A stretch of DNA of 64,000 nucleotides, taken from contig JAYMSP010000098.1 of assembly GCA_036897095.1 (NCBI GenBank), positions 20,849 to 84,848 of the forward strand, given 5' to 3'. The DNA is from Plantago elongata. Taxonomy: Eukaryota > Streptophyta > Magnoliopsida > Lamiales > Plantaginaceae. Shown here piece after piece: positions 12,784 through 25,984 of this stretch (its first letter is position 1; each line of letters opens with the position of its first letter). The notes beneath the pieces are model-generated. The model was not told the DNA's origin, did no database searches, and saw only the letters and a program-made list of their open reading frames with translations. The translations under genes were made by a program, and so were the position numbers.

Positions 12784-14543
12784 ACAAATGTCAAACAAGT
12801 GCAGTTTTTGCATTGGTTCGAGTTGAACAAAATAAATTCTCGAAAGCTGGCTTATGCCAAAATTACCCAATATCAATGTTGAGAAATTGAACATAAAATA
12901 TTTTATGTATGAAAACAAACAAACAAGGTTTCGGTTGAATGTCGTTGACTATGTTGTTCAAAATATCATAAGAATGCATGTGAAGCAATGGGCCTATTAT
13001 TCAGTGATGGAGGCTATATTAGTGGTTTTAAAGTGGCAAGTCTATGGAAATTTGTGATTTTTTTCAACACCTTCTTATAAGAATGTTGTTCCTTACACAT
13101 CATGTCGAGACATGAGTGTGTGGAACAAAATATAAAATCTATTATCAAATGACATTCTATACAATAAAACAAATAATACACAACAATCTCAATACAGTAA
13201 ATTTACATACTATATAACCATTCCCACATTAAATAACAATCAATAAATTTTGTATGGAATTGCCATATAATGATTAGAGATGTAAACAGCTCAATCGGAG
13301 AGTTGTTTACAACTTCAATTGGATCCCTTTCGGTTCCTTGAGTAAGTTTGACCTCCGTCTGAGTTTCAATTTTGACCGAGATTATCGGATTTGTTGTTGG
13401 AGTTCGGAGTTTTTTCAGACAATAAGGAAGGAGGAAGAAGGAAATGAGTTGAGTATACTTTAAAATAAATCTGGTTGAGGTTTAATTTACAATAATATTT
13501 AGTCATTGTTGTAAATTATAAAACATTATAGTTAAATCTGCAGTAAATCAAAAATTGTAAATCGCAACCAAGTTCAATTAATTTTATTTTGTATTTATTT
13601 TATTTACAGTCAACTAAAACAATGAGATTTCGGGTGTATCTGTATTTGTTTCGAATATAAGGGACGAATATGTAATTGACTCAAATTAAGGGGTAAGAAA
13701 CATAAATTTTCCTTAAATCTATCTATCTATCCATCCATTAAAAGAAAAACCATTTAAGCATTCTTAAGGGGTGACAAGTCATCAAATATGTGGAGTTGAT
13801 GAGCAATCTGATTGGTCAATATTATTCAAGTTAGCGAAACGAAATATTTTGATTGGTTGGAGAAAACTCGAATGATGGCTGTTAAAGTTTATTCGGGATC
13901 GATTCCAGACAGCCTCAATCTTCAGCTAAAACTTTTATACATTTTTCAGATTGTTTTTTTTCTTTCGTTTCGTTCTTCTAAAATCCTACTTCAAACACAA
14001 CAGTTTAGATTCCCATCCCCAAATCGATTCTCTATCAGAAATGATGTCTAGGGGAACAATCAAAATCAGAAGAGCCCACGTATGAATTGATTCATAAGTT
14101 AAATTATCCCAATTCTGAGTTTGATAGCATCTTTTGAAGTGACTAAGTTGTCAATCCCTTATCCATCCGGATGGGAATTGTCCATCTCTGTCTATGTAAG
14201 TGATCAACTCATTTTGATAGTTACAATTCCTTTGTTATATATGTATGCAAATTATGATTCTTATTTAGTAATGTATTATGTTAGTTATATATAAATTAGT
14301 TCTCCAAGCATTTCATGTGTACATTGATTGGTTGAACCTATTTCTGTGAGCTTTTTGTGATCTATGTGGCCGCTCATTTTATGTTATCGGAATCTATGAT
14401 GGGTCTTTTATGTTATAGACTAACTTTTATGTATCTGACACTAACTTTTAGATTAATATTTCAAGCCAAAAAGATTAAGATTTGGTTGAGTAATAAGGAA
14501 ATTATCTACAACATGGCTCTTGTGATTTTAGATTAAGTCCTTA
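12784..14543. other. No gene seen
   Basis: AT-rich. Short open frames at 12854-13057 and 13812-14051 have no recognisable domain. A TCTATCTATC run near 13719 recalls Helitron 5' ends but is not diagnostic. Confidence 0.45.
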
Positions 14544-15357
14544 ATGTGGATGGACAAGTTTCAGTATTCTTCTCACAATGGACAAGTCGACGATGGAGTT
14601 TCGGGAGAACCCAATGATGACGAGGTAGACATCAAGTTACCTAATGACATACTTATTCGTGAAGTGAGTGATATTATCTCCACCATTGTAGATTGCACAT
14701 ATCCTACCCTTTTGGATCACTTAGCTAATCCAACTCTTCATCTGGAATACTTCCATCACGTGTTGTTCTTGCACCGACTAGTAAAATGATAAATGACTAT
14801 GTCATGTCCAAAATGCCTAGTGATTCTCATGAATATTTGAGTGTTTATAGTAGATAGTGAACTATTCCAAGTAGAAGTCTTAAACACTACTAATCATAGA
14901 ATAGTCCTTAAATAAGGATGCATGATCATACTTTTGAGAAATATTGATCAGGCTTATGAGTTGGTCAATGGAACAAGGCTTATAATCCCTCAATGTGGTA
15001 AACATATCTTAGAAGTACAATGATATCGAAATAAATGTTGGTCAAAAGGTTTATATTCCAAGGATGACTATGAGCCCATTTGATGAGACTAAATTTCCTC
15101 TAAGTTTTGATAGGAGACAGTTTCCTATATCCGCCTGCTTTGCAATGACGATAAATAAGAGCCAAATACAATCTCTCTCTCTCTCAAGTCGTTCTCTATA
15201 CCTACCTACTCATGTATATAGCCACGGACAACTATATGTTGCTCTCTCTAGAGTTACCAGTATAAAGGGTCTGAAAGTACTGATATGTGATAAAGAAGGT
15301 AAGACGCACGACACGACAACTAACGTGGTTTACAAACAACTTTTCGTTAAAATATGA
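14544..15357 (+). pseudogene. Helitron PIF1-like helicase relic, C-terminal third
   Basis: The blocks appear in family order: GEPNDDEVDIKLPNDILI, then TYPTLLDHLANP; after a stop, INDYVMSKMPSDSHEYLS; then LRNIDQAYELVNGTRLII; then [58 protein letters not shown] and NVVYKQLF. This corresponds to the 2B/helicase C-terminal region of Helitron Rep-Hel proteins; MTINKSQ and YVALSRV are helicase motifs. The frame has stops at 14789 and near 14855, and a gap near 15020. It may belong to the same element as the relics at 10.2-11.4 kb. Confidence 0.75.
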
Positions 15358-15785
15358 GGTAAATTTATTGTATCATACACATTAGCTAAGATATACTTAG
15401 TATATTTAAGGCTATTTTTTTATTTTTCTCAATTTATTATGTAACTAAGTATATACTCTTATACTTTTTCAGGTAAGGATGGCATCATATGAAGTCAAGT
15501 CTTACCTTTCGGTTTACTCATTACAAAACTATTAATTAGTATATTTCGATAATATGTTATTCTTATAATTTTTAGATTTTTATTTTTAGAGATTTTTATC
15601 TTTTTGCTGCAAGCTTATACATACTAATTTTCACAATAGTAATCATTCAACAAAATTAATTCATATGAATTCAATAAGCATAGGGTTATACCCGGCTTAA
15701 TTGTACGATAATGCTTATGTTGATCAAAATACCGAATTGAAATATGCAACAAGTCTCATAAGTACTAATGTTAGAAATCATATAA

Positions 15786-16000
15786 TTGAGGGTATATAAT
15801 ACAATATTAATAATCTATGGAGTCGAAAAGGTTTTCGCTTCAATTATAATGATGAATCTATTCTACAATATGAAGTTCTCTATCAATTTCGATAAACGAT
15901 TTAATGATATTATTTATTTTACTATGACTATAAATAAAAGTCCTTATAAATCACTCGCACACAGGTTGGCTCTACACCCCACCCTTATTCAAATGTGATG
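15786..16000 (+). pseudogene. Helitron helicase relic, fragment of a further copy
   Basis: The frame contains SINFDKRFNDIIYFTMTINKSP, a decayed version of the [20 protein letters not shown] block at 15.1 kb, followed by a short repeat of the downstream region. Nothing else of the helicase is recognisable nearby. Confidence 0.45.
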
Positions 16001-18550
16001 TATTTCTTCTCTCTCTATAGATTATGAGGAGAAGGAGATTTAATGTATTTATATTTAATAAAGATGTCAAAATATATGACACGGCATTTTATTAACATCG
16101 ATATTTTATTATACAATATATTAATTTTTATTTTAACTATTATTTTCAGAGTTTAACTAGTTTGATTCTAAAGTATGAAAACTGACCATGGCTCTACTGT
16201 CTACTGAGTCGTCATATCAAGTAAATAAACATCTCCGAGTCTCCTCTTATAAACGTGACAAACTAAAGTTGAAAAGCATCTCATCTTTTTGAGATATATA
16301 TGTATAAATTTATTAATTATTGGTATATTACCATATGCTAATTTGTATACGACGACATAAATGTCGGCTTCAAGATCTGACAAACTTTTGAAATAAAATC
16401 GGACTCGTGTGTGGTTCAAACCTTGGCCTGAATTCGAAGCATATTCGTATTGCATGTTTTAATTGCAATTTGTAGTAAATTGAGATATATATGTGGCCTC
16501 AAAGATCCACGACATCCCTGTCTTTGCAATTTGTCACTTTGTTCCGAGGATATTTACCAGCTTGTAACTACGTACAGATAATTCAATGTAACGATGGATT
16601 GAAACTATATATGATCCATGTAGTAATTTGTTGAATTGAGTGATATACCTTCAACTCCAATTAAAAATCTCAATGCCTTTTCAAGTAATCATATATCATT
16701 TTTGACCTTTCTCATAAGTCTTTTATAGGAGAGTCCATATCATAAAGACAACTTAGTGTAACATTTTTCTTGAATTACGGGGTACACTCTTGTATATGAT
16801 ATCATGGTATCAGAGTCTGAGGATCACGTCCACCTAAATTTAAATCTCCACGGAAACGATCTATGGCTCAAATTAAATTTTCACTCGAATGAACTCTCTC
16901 CAAAAAAGTTGAAATTAGCACAAATGCAAGGAAGTATTTGAGTATCCACACTTTTCTATAAGTACAAGTTTTATGAAGAGATGGAATTATATCATTCATG
17001 TTCATTTCTCAGTTCTCACCCCTTCGTTCCCTACTCTTTTACACTACAATAGTTTCTAAAACTTCATATTTGGATTGCATGCTTCTATAGTTTCTACATC
17101 AATTATATAATGATGTACATCGCTAATACACTCTTAATCACTATACTTTAGCAAGGACATATATAATTTTTTTCAAGCACGTCTCTATTTGTATTCCTAT
17201 ATATGTAGCCAGTGCCGGGCCCTATGCGGCCTGTTCAACCGCATAGAGTCCCCAAAGAATTAGGGTCCCAAGTCAAGCCAAGCCCAGCCCTTATATATTT
17301 ATATTTTGTGTAGAATTAATAAATAATAATGAAGCAAGGAAAATTTCAAATTCCATAGTGTTAGTGGTAAAAAAATGTTGAGTTTTATCAATCAAACCTA
17401 CCTTCAAGCCTCGCCGTCCACATTCTGGATTTTTAGTTAATAATTTTACCCTTTAATTCCTTTAATGCTTTTCTCTTCTTTTTTCTTTCATTCTTATTCT
17501 CATTTTACTAGCTAGTTTCGTTGAATTTCCAAAAAAATCCTTTTTAATTATACTTTTAATTATTAAAATTTCACATGGAACCTTAACATTTAACGGCACG
17601 GCTCTGTAGGTAGCCACTCCACAGTCCACACAGCCAACGTAACATCATCACCAACTCCACCTTGAATTATGACACTTGAAAGCACCATACATGTAGAGGG
17701 TAATTAATTATTCAGATATATTGATGAATTAAAAACACATAGTTTGCATTAAACTGTAGTTGTACTTGTAGATGCCAAAGAGGTAGTAGCTATCAGTGGC
17801 CATGCAAGTTTATCCTGAGGAAATGGTAGGGTATTTCATCTTCACATAATGGGACCATGAAACTAACAAATTAAGTGGCCAACAATACATGACCAAGTTA
17901 ATCTAATTTTCAATGCGGCACATTTGTTGGTTAATTATCACCAAATTAAACGTAGAGACATATTGTCCTTAATTGCGGCTGGACATGCATGATCTAATTA
18001 AGATATGTGATGAGTTTAATTGTTTATATAATCCAATTATTGTCAATATAGTGATCATTGGTTAGATCGATGTAACCTAATTCTAATATCATGCATGAAT
18101 GTTTGTTTAATTAAGTAGTGTATATATGATTGGTCTGTTTAGAATGATTACATGGGTAGGAATAATTATATAAAGAGATTGGCCCTGTTTCAGCCATGCC
18201 AATCTCAATTTAATTTGTTGGCCTGGTTAGCACGAAAGTTAAATTAACCTATATAAACAATTAGAAAAATAAAAATAAAATACAACAATAAATTTATATC
18301 AGAGTATGTAGGGTGATTGTCATGACATTCTATCGAGGTGTTTGTCCATTTTCTATGTTATGATGAACTTAGGGGTAGTCCTGACTCTACAATTGTAATG
18401 TTAAAGTTGAGCATTCATTATGTTCCATGCATCTCTTCAATTATTATCATAAAAGTTTTGTGGTTTCGAAAAACAAATGAAATGATTCTTTACTGTAACA
18501 TAGTTCAACCATGTCAGGTTGTTTTATAATGCAAACCGACCCTATTTAAC
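16001..18550. other. No gene seen
   Basis: AT-rich intergenic DNA; the only open frames are short and without family features. Confidence 0.5.
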
Positions 18551-18559
18551 CTAATAATT

Positions 18560-20040
18560 TCCAACTCAACTAATAAATAAACGTAAGAAGATAAGTAAAC
18601 ATACAATACAAGATTTATGTTGTTCGGCAATTACCTACATCCACAAAATACCAAGATTTCTATTAACCAAGAACCAAAACGCAGTATACAAGAAATCGAT
18701 CCAAACTACCAAGCTGTCGAGCTCCGTTCTCTCTTCCTCACCGTGTTTCTCTCTAGAAATTTCAATGTGTTTGTATATGTTTTCTATGATTTATTCTAGT
18801 ACCTACATGTGCATAAATACTAGAGAAAATCAACATATATATTCCTTTCCTAACAAGAAAAGAATTATATTCTATCGAGAAAAGAAGCAAAAGGAATCCC
18901 AGTTAGATTAGACTTCTATCTGTCTTCAGTGTTTTCAGTATATCATGTTTCACAATTCTCCACCTTAGCTTCATATTAATGTAACCACAGTATACCACAC
19001 CATCCATGTGTTGATATAAGCACTGCAACTTGTTTTTAAGGTAGTTCCACCTCAGACTCAACTCTATCAACTTCGAATTGAACTTTGGTTCCTATTACAC
19101 ATCTCGTAATAGTCTTCACCCGAACATGTATACAGATTTCTTTTCCGGCTTCAACATATCATCCATGCTCCACCGTTTTCCCAAATCATTCTCCAGTGTA
19201 TCCATTTCCCTCTTGATATCATCCCACATCTTTTAAACATCTCACCTTTAGTAATAGCTCCCTCTTCCTCTTCCTAAAGATGTTCTTTCACTTTCGGATG
19301 TCTTCTGCTGCTTATCGGGACACCATACCAATCGGGTACACACACCTTCACCTGAGATCCACCTTAGCAAGTACAAAAGTCCAACACACCAATCAGTTAG
19401 GTGGCTGGCTCTGATACCAATTGAAAGAATATAGGACCGATACTTTTGTACTAAATGTTGTTGTTACTAATGTTGGTATCAATGTTGGTGCAACAGTGCG
19501 TGTAACAGAGTATGAAACAATGCATCAGAAATAAACAGACAACAAGTAAATAATCTTAGCAGGTATATAGATATATATATCTAGATATATACCTGCCGAA
19601 GCCTCTCGGTAAATATCCACTAAAATAAGTAATGGATGTACAAAAAGATTAAAAAGGCCTTGAACCACAAAATACTAGTCAGAATAGAAAAACCATATTC
19701 TAAATTTATCTATCTAAAAGACCTAGTTAAAGATTACAAAGACTAGTAAAACGTGAAGAGTATCTATGTTATAGCAATGAGTTCTTGTTTTTCACGAAGT
19801 AACCTTCACGATGAGCTCGGAACTTGTATTTATAGATGTTCAATCTGATGGGATCAAGTCCATGGGTTTTGTTGCTTATCCTTATCTTCAAAAGTCCAAA
19901 AAATCTCAACCACCAAGAGTCCTTTGCTTCTTGTTCACTCCAAGAATCAGTCGATCTTGATCTCTTGTTGAGATATAATTTCGATTGTGTCTCTCTTGAT
20001 ATAAGAAGACTCCTGCAAGACACAAAAACTAAACACACGT
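18560..20040 (-). mobile_element. Remnant of a minus-strand LTR retrotransposon
   Basis: GGCTCTGATACCA at 19407-19419 is, on the minus strand, a perfect Met-tRNA primer-binding site TGGTATCAGAGCC. The adjacent bases TGAAAGAATA (from 19422) suggest the inner end of a 5' LTR, which may extend to about 20.04 kb; it has a TATAAATA box near 19827. At about 18960-18975 the minus strand reads AAGGTGGAGAATTG, a copia-type polypurine tract, suggesting a 3' LTR to its left. The two supposed LTRs do not look alike and the interior is only about 450 bp, so this may be a join of two deleted elements. Confidence 0.4.
19559..19595. repeat. AT-rich inverted repeat
   Basis: GCAGGTATATA and TATATACCTGC form 11-bp arms around an AT/CTAGAT core, inside the proposed LTR remnant. 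Confidence 0.6.
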
Positions 20041-20099
20041 GGAACTAGGTAAGTGTTATTGAAGAATGGTAATTAACCGCCTAAAGTGCATAAAATCGG

Positions 20100-21318
20100 A
20101 CCGATGGATGTTGCAGGCATTGTTGTAGCAACATTAGTTTCAACAATGTCTCTAACATCCTGCACTTTTAATAGCGTTGTCGGTGAACCTAATGATGACA
20201 ATGTTGGTATCAAGACTCAGAAGATTACTCATTCGAGAAGTAAGTTATGCCATTTCAACCATGTTGATAGTCATATCCTTCGTTGTTAGAGAACTAATTA
20301 ATCGATCCATCACTTGACCCAAAATATTTCACCACCAAGTTGTTCTTGCACCTACAAATGAAATTGTTCATCAGATACATCAATTTGTCCTGTAAAAATA
20401 AATGTTTGGAAATAGTGTTGAATATATTGAGTGTGAATATTATTTCTAAGAAGATGACTTTGAAAACGGTCTCAAGGAGGTTTACACGGTAAAATTCATC
20501 AACGACATTAATTTCTCTGGATTGAGTTTGGCGGGTGTTAACGAAAAATCAAACTCAACGCAACTATGACAGGTAATTATAAATGTAAAGCGAGGCGGGT
20601 GGAATATTTTTTCCCCCCACGGCAGTTTGGGTAATAAAAATAACGGACGGGTGGCGGGCGAATTGACAGCTGAATATGGATAAAAATGGATGTGAAAAAT
20701 ACTTGCAAATTCGTGCAGAAGTAAGCAAAAAGTAAAAATAAATAAATAAACTACAAAGAGGGTAGTGATCTTTTGAAGTAGTTATCATTCTTTACTTAAT
20801 TCTAAAGATTTTCATGTAGTAATGGATGAAATGTTGATCTGAAAAGTTACCAACTTGTGTTTTTTGCTTGAATACATGACATGAGCTGAGAAGAACGAAT
20901 GTTGAGTGCAATAAAAGAAGATGAAATAGTGCTTGAATAGAAGAGTTGTAGTCTCACTTAAACTATGTACTCAATGACATAAGTGAAGATGCAACTTCTC
21001 TAGCCGTCGGGCCTTCAACACTTTAATTCACAAATACATACATACACATAAAAATGGTGGGTAGGTCGCAGGTTGCACACATCCAGCCCACCACCCACCC
21101 ACACTAATGGAAGGTAGTTTTTTTTAACTCACCATACATTTTATAAAAAGATTAGTTAGCAGGTCCTTACCTTTATTAATCCACAAACAGTAATATGTTG
21201 TTTTATCTACATTAAAAAGCTAGAAGGTATTGAAAGTGTTAACTTGCGATAAAGAGGGTAATACATATGATACTACAAGGAACGAAGTCTACAAAGAAGA
21301 TTTCGATAAATTTAAGGT
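20100..21318 (+). pseudogene. Helitron helicase relic, third locus, split
   Basis: The first part (20165-20400) encodes VVGEPNDDNVGIK and, after stops, HHQVVLAPTNEIVHQI, matching the GEPND block and the 'APTNE' block of the helicase. The last part (21234-21318) encodes VLTCDKEGNTYDTT and NEVYKEDF, the same C-terminal end seen at 15290-15350. About 800 bp without helicase similarity lie between them. All frames are broken. Confidence 0.55.
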
Positions 21319-22071
21319 AATTTTATCTTTGATGTCTGCAAATACCAAGTTATTATAGTGCCGGTTAAGTTTTCTATATGATAGAGTTCAATCTCACTAA
21401 TTATAAAATTGTGTAATTTTTACAATATCGATAACTTTCGCACAATGTTGAAGGCTCTAAAGTGGTTACATCGTCCATTTTCTTACTTTGAAGTTTTAAG
21501 ATGTTTGTCAACTTCAACATGACATATACGATCTATTCATTTTTTGTTTTGAGTTTTGTCCCTTTCCTGTCGAGTATCGACGAGCCATTGACTATTTAAT
21601 ATAAAAAATTAAATTTCACAATTTTCTACAAATTGGAGCTTTTAGATGAAATAAAATTCTAACAATTTATCATATTACAAACATGATTTGCAAAGAATTT
21701 ACCAGTGATTTTTATTTTTTCCATTTTGAGTTTGAGTTTTTGTTCTAACTTGAGAACTATGCCATTTTGGTGTTTCTTATTTGATTGTAGTGCGTATATA
21801 TAGCTCATGTGATGATTATCAAGTCCACTATGATTGCTCGAAGGCTTGTTACAGTTGGATAAACAACAAAATAAGTACTTAAACTCAGTTCCTTCAAGAG
21901 GTTTACGTTAATTCCTTAGATTAAGTAGTTCATCCCGTCTTCCTTTACTTTACCTATTGATGTGTTTGTTTATAGAGAGTTGTCAAGATAGCGTTCACTT
22001 AGGTAACAATACTTTAGTTGTTCTAGTAAACTAGAAATTAACTCGACTACTTGATTTTCAAAGACCAAGTG

Positions 22072-22224
22072 GCTGTTTGGATGGACATTTGAGTGGGTAT
22101 TTGGATGGATTTTGATGAAAATTTTGTTTGGATAGACATTTGAGTGAGGTATTTTAAGTGTATTTTAGGCCAAATCACTGTTCATCGAGTCAAATGGGGA
22201 TATTCAAATCCCCATCCAAACACC
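22072..22224. mobile_element. hAT-type MITE
   Basis: Ends are GCTGTTTGGATGG and CCATCCAAACACC, inverted with 12 of 13 matching. They are flanked by ACCAAGTG (22064-22071) and CCCAAGTG (22225-22232), an 8-bp target duplication with one difference, as expected for hAT. Length is 153 bp, non-coding. Confidence 0.75.
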
Positions 22225-22349
22225 CCCAAGTGAATTGTTTTTTGGTGATCAAGACATGTTGTGTAGAAGAAAAGAGCCGCAACCTAAAAGTAAAGGTCCA
22301 CTTCTTCACAAGTAGCTTTGCAAAGCTCTAACTCCTGTAGAAGATCAAT

Positions 22350-22745
22350 GATGGAAAGATGAAGTGATTGTTTGAATAGACTTGGATTTGGATTCGTTTG
22401 AAACATGAAAAGTGATTAAATTATAGTTGAATTGTTAAAATTATTATTTGGTATAAAAATATAATTGTATAGGATATTATAGGTTTGTTATATAGGTTGT
22501 GTGAGAGAATAATGATTGATGTAGGTAAGATGTGATAGTTTGATTGGTTGATAATCAATTTTAAGTTTGTAATGAGATGATTGGTTATATTTATGAATTG
22601 TAGTATTAGAATAATTAGTTTGAGTATAAGGGAGAGAGAAGGTGGCTAGAGAGAAATTGGATAATATTTTAATTACTTCAATTTAAATTGAATTTTAAAT
22701 ATAAAAATAGTAAAATTTTAATTCGAGTAACATTTGAATGGTACG
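22350..22745. repeat. Non-coding element related to one at 45.36 kb
   Basis: It shares its opening (TGATTGTTTGAATAGA against TGACTGTTTGGTATAGA) and blocks such as GTTGTTATATAGG-like and GTGATAGTTTGATTGG-like stretches with 45358-45755. It is probably a member of a MITE family. Ends are not defined. Confidence 0.35.
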
Positions 22746-23640
22746 CTAATCAGCCTTAGAGTTTAAGCACATTTGGATGCTCTGAGTTGCATATGTGTCT
22801 CAACTTCTCTAACTGTTCCCATTGGTAGTCTTATATAGTTCCATTTATAAACTTTGAAGGTAAATTTTACTCTTGTACTGAGTTGAGTATATTACGAAGG
22901 TTTTGTATGTCAGTGAGAAGGCTAAAGATCTTTCCTCAAACAGTTAGACAACAAATAAAACGCTTGTCCTTCTCTTCTTGAGTAACCCTTGGTATGAAAA
23001 GCTAATTCACACCTTGGACTATTCTATCATTTAGATTTTCAAGTGATTTGTTGTTCGTTTTGTTATGCTGCCAATATAATGTCTTTTAGACTTATATTAA
23101 TATTTTGTCAATGTCTTAATTTATAAATAAAAATTACATTGACATCTACAAATTAACTTCCTATGGAAGTTCGTTAAAATTATCTTTCAGTGTATATTCA
23201 TAAACCCAATAACTGAAAATATACATATCTTAGTATCTTACTTGTAATAATTCTGACCTGACAAATTCACAACAATTTTGTCCGGATCAAATCTCCAATA
23301 ATGCGACGTTGATGATGATCATTGCAAAGGCAGGTTGCAAAACCCAAGAGAATGAAAAGGTATGGGGACGACACATTTCACATTAAAGAATTACTACATG
23401 TTAAGGATACACCAAAATAGAGCTTTGTGGATTAAACTAGTCCACAAATGTTCCATCGAATAAACTATACTCTATTCTAGTAGTATTATTGTACTACTAT
23501 ACCAAGAAATGGCTTGTCATTTTCATTTTCTTACTGAAATCCAACATAATTTTTATATTTAGAATTAGTTCATGGTCAAACTAACAGAATATGATAAATT
23601 CAATTATTAAATATGTGTAAAATAAATATATTAATTGATT
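22746..23640. other. No gene seen
   Basis: AT-rich spacer with no supported feature. Confidence 0.5.
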
Positions 23641-23827
23641 TATTTATTTTTTTGGAGCAAAACAAGAATTCATAAACCCAACCGGATCACAAAGAATCCG
23701 GGTTCCACAGGGAAGTACAGAAGAGCCTGAACAATTAGATTCTATCTTACGAGCTAGTACATGAGCCAATTGCCATCTATTTTAGTAAATGAGAAAGTAA
23801 GTGACTGGAAAGAGCAGGCTAAAAACA
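23641..23827 (-). mobile_element. LINE 3' end, cut from its body by a copia insertion
   Basis: On the minus strand this continues the RNase H-like frame of the LINE at 29273-30490: after the copia element comes SFQSLTFSFTKIDGNWL, the usual C-terminal strand/helix of LINE RNase H (…FTK..GN.LAH.LA..). It then ends in a stop, a short tail and an A-rich end on the minus strand (23641-23655). Confidence 0.7.
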
Positions 23828-24036
23828 TGAGAACAATAAGAACTTGAGTATCCAACTTAGAATTCAAGGGATATTAGGTTGTTGTTATCTATAATCGGAG
23901 ATCAGTACAAAACTAATGGAGAGTTCGTTACAAGTAGTGGAAACACTAGTACTTGACCAAGACTAAGTAAACAAACAAACTAAACCAAATACAAGAGGGT
24001 GGCTATGATATAGAAGGTTTTGTTACTTCGTTCACA
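23828..24036 (-). repeat. 3' LTR of the short-LTR copia element
   Basis: In element sense it starts TGTGAACGAAGTAACA right after a GCGGGGGGA purine tract and ends TTGTTCTCA. It matches 29063-29272 with scattered changes; the TATA box reads TATAGATA here instead of TATAAATA. Confidence 0.85.
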
Positions 24037-24631
24037 TCCCCCCGCAAGTTGAGCGTGGAAAGAGATTCAACATGAAGCTTGGAACGAAAACGAAGAAACA
24101 AAAGACGAGACAAACTCTTCGTAAAGATGTCAGCATCATTTAACTCAGTATGCACAAATTTAGTAGTGATTCGTTTAGCAAGCACCAGATCTCGAGTGTA
24201 ATGCTGATCAAGCTCAATGTGTTATGCTCATTTATGAGACACATGATTCGTAGTGATAAACACAGCCGATTTGTTGTCACTGAGAAGTACAGGGCGAGGC
24301 GAGACAGGGACTTGCAGTTCCTTGAGGAGATGTGTGAGCCAAATAACCTCTGAGGCAGTATTTGCCAAGGCTCTATACTTGGATTCACAGCTGGACCGAG
24401 AAACTGTAGCCTGCTTTTTCAAACTCCAAGAGACCATATTAGAGCTAGGAAGATTGCATAACCACTGGTAGAGCGGCATGTATCAGGACACGACGCCCAA
24501 GATGCATCAGAGAAGGCAACTATCGAAGGAACTTCATAATTTGAGAACACAAGACCATGAGCTTGGGTGCCTTTAACATAACGCAATATCCTTTTAACAG
24601 CCTGAAAGTGAGACACTTTTGGTGAGTGCAT
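24003..24631 (-). pseudogene. RNase H of the short-LTR copia element
   Basis: The frames contain HFQAVKRILRYVKGT, FSDASWASCPDTCRSTSGYA, ATVSRSSCESKYRALA, SDNKSAVFI and the tail NDADIFTKSL, the usual copia RNase H blocks. The expected SS-x-E-AEY reads RSSCESKY. A stop near 24228 and a frameshift near 24430 interrupt it. The frame overlaps the 3' LTR at its end. Confidence 0.8.
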
Positions 24632-24638
24632 AAATTGA

Positions 24639-25662
24639 CTAATAGCATTGACCGCATAAGCTATATCTGGCCTCGTGATAGTGAGATATTAAGGCTCCAA
24701 CAATCGACCGATAAGAAGTCGAATCCTCAAAATCAGTACCATCAAAAGTAAGTTGTTGTCCAACAAACATGGAAGTTATCATGGGTTTGCAGTCAAGCAT
24801 ATTAGAATGAATCAACAAATCATGAGCATATTTGGCTTGACTGAGAAATAGACCATTAGTCGTATGACTTACTTCTAGACCAAGAAAATAACTTAAGTGA
24901 CCGAGGTCTGTGATGGTAAACTGCGAGTTCAAGGCAGTGATAAACCGAGAGAGCAAAGCCGAGTTATTTCGTTCCTTGAGAATAATGTCGTCGACGTCGA
25001 CTAATAGGTATAATAAGACACCATTCTTTGCATAAACGAAAAGAGAAGTATCAAACTTACTTCCCAGAAATCCGAGGTCGAGCAGAAATGTTCTTAAATG
25101 GGCAAACCAAGCTCTAGGGGCCTGTTTGAGGCCATAGATAGGTTTTCGGAGTATACATACATGATCAGGAAACCGCAAATCAGTGTAGCCGGGCGATTGT
25201 TCCATGAACACTGTTTCTATAAGCAAACCGTTAAGAAATGCGTTCTTCACGTCTAGTTGGTGAAGTGGCCAACGATGAAGAACAACAAGAGACAAACCAC
25301 TAACAGCTTTAACAACCGGACTGAAAGTCGTCGTAAAATCCAAACCCGGAACTTGGTTGAAGCCTTGAGCAACCAATCTCGCTTTAAAGCTATCAACAGA
25401 CCCATCAGCTAGAAATTTAGTTCGAAACACCCACTACAACATTCATAGTCGAATGTCTGGGAACAGGATCCCATGTCCGATTTTGCCTGAGAGCTGCGAT
25501 TTCATCATCCATTGCCTTTACCCATTTAGGAATTTTCGAAGCAGCTTTGAATCCTTTTGGATTAGGGGAGACAAGGACAGATTGAAGCAAAGGAGAAGTA
25601 ATCTCAGATAATAAACCTGGATACTTAATCTTAAAAGTACCAACCTGTGCTCGAGTTCTCAT
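24639..25662 (-). pseudogene. Reverse transcriptase of the short-LTR copia element
   Basis: Blocks are KWVKAMDDEIAAL, a frame break near 25420, [46 protein letters not shown], and LLVDVDDIIL. The catalytic YVDD motif reads DVDD: the two aspartates remain but the tyrosine is lost. The C-terminal part (LSQAKYAHDLL) is intact up to about 24650. Confidence 0.85.
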
Positions 25663-25984
25663 ATGATGAGTCGGCTATGGCAAGTGCGGTCGACGAGATG
25701 TCGAGCAAGTGGGCGGTGGTATGGGAGACACGACTGGAGGAGTCACCGGTGTGACAGGGGAGTCAACCGGCGATTGAGCAGCCGAAGAAGGAGGTGTCAC
25801 AATCGGAGAAGGAGTCGAAGCTGGTGAAGAAACAAACGGCAGAGGACATCCATTGGGAGAGATGTCGACTACTGGACAGACTGGACAAGGTGTGGGATAG
25901 TGGATTGGGCTATGGATGTCTAAATTGGGCTCAACTACCAAAGTGGGCTCAAGAAAGGAATTATAATCTAACACTTGGGCTGTG

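Noticed and set aside
13719-13760. Helitron 5' end at a TCTATCTATC run
   Set aside because: A simple repeat; no other structural support.
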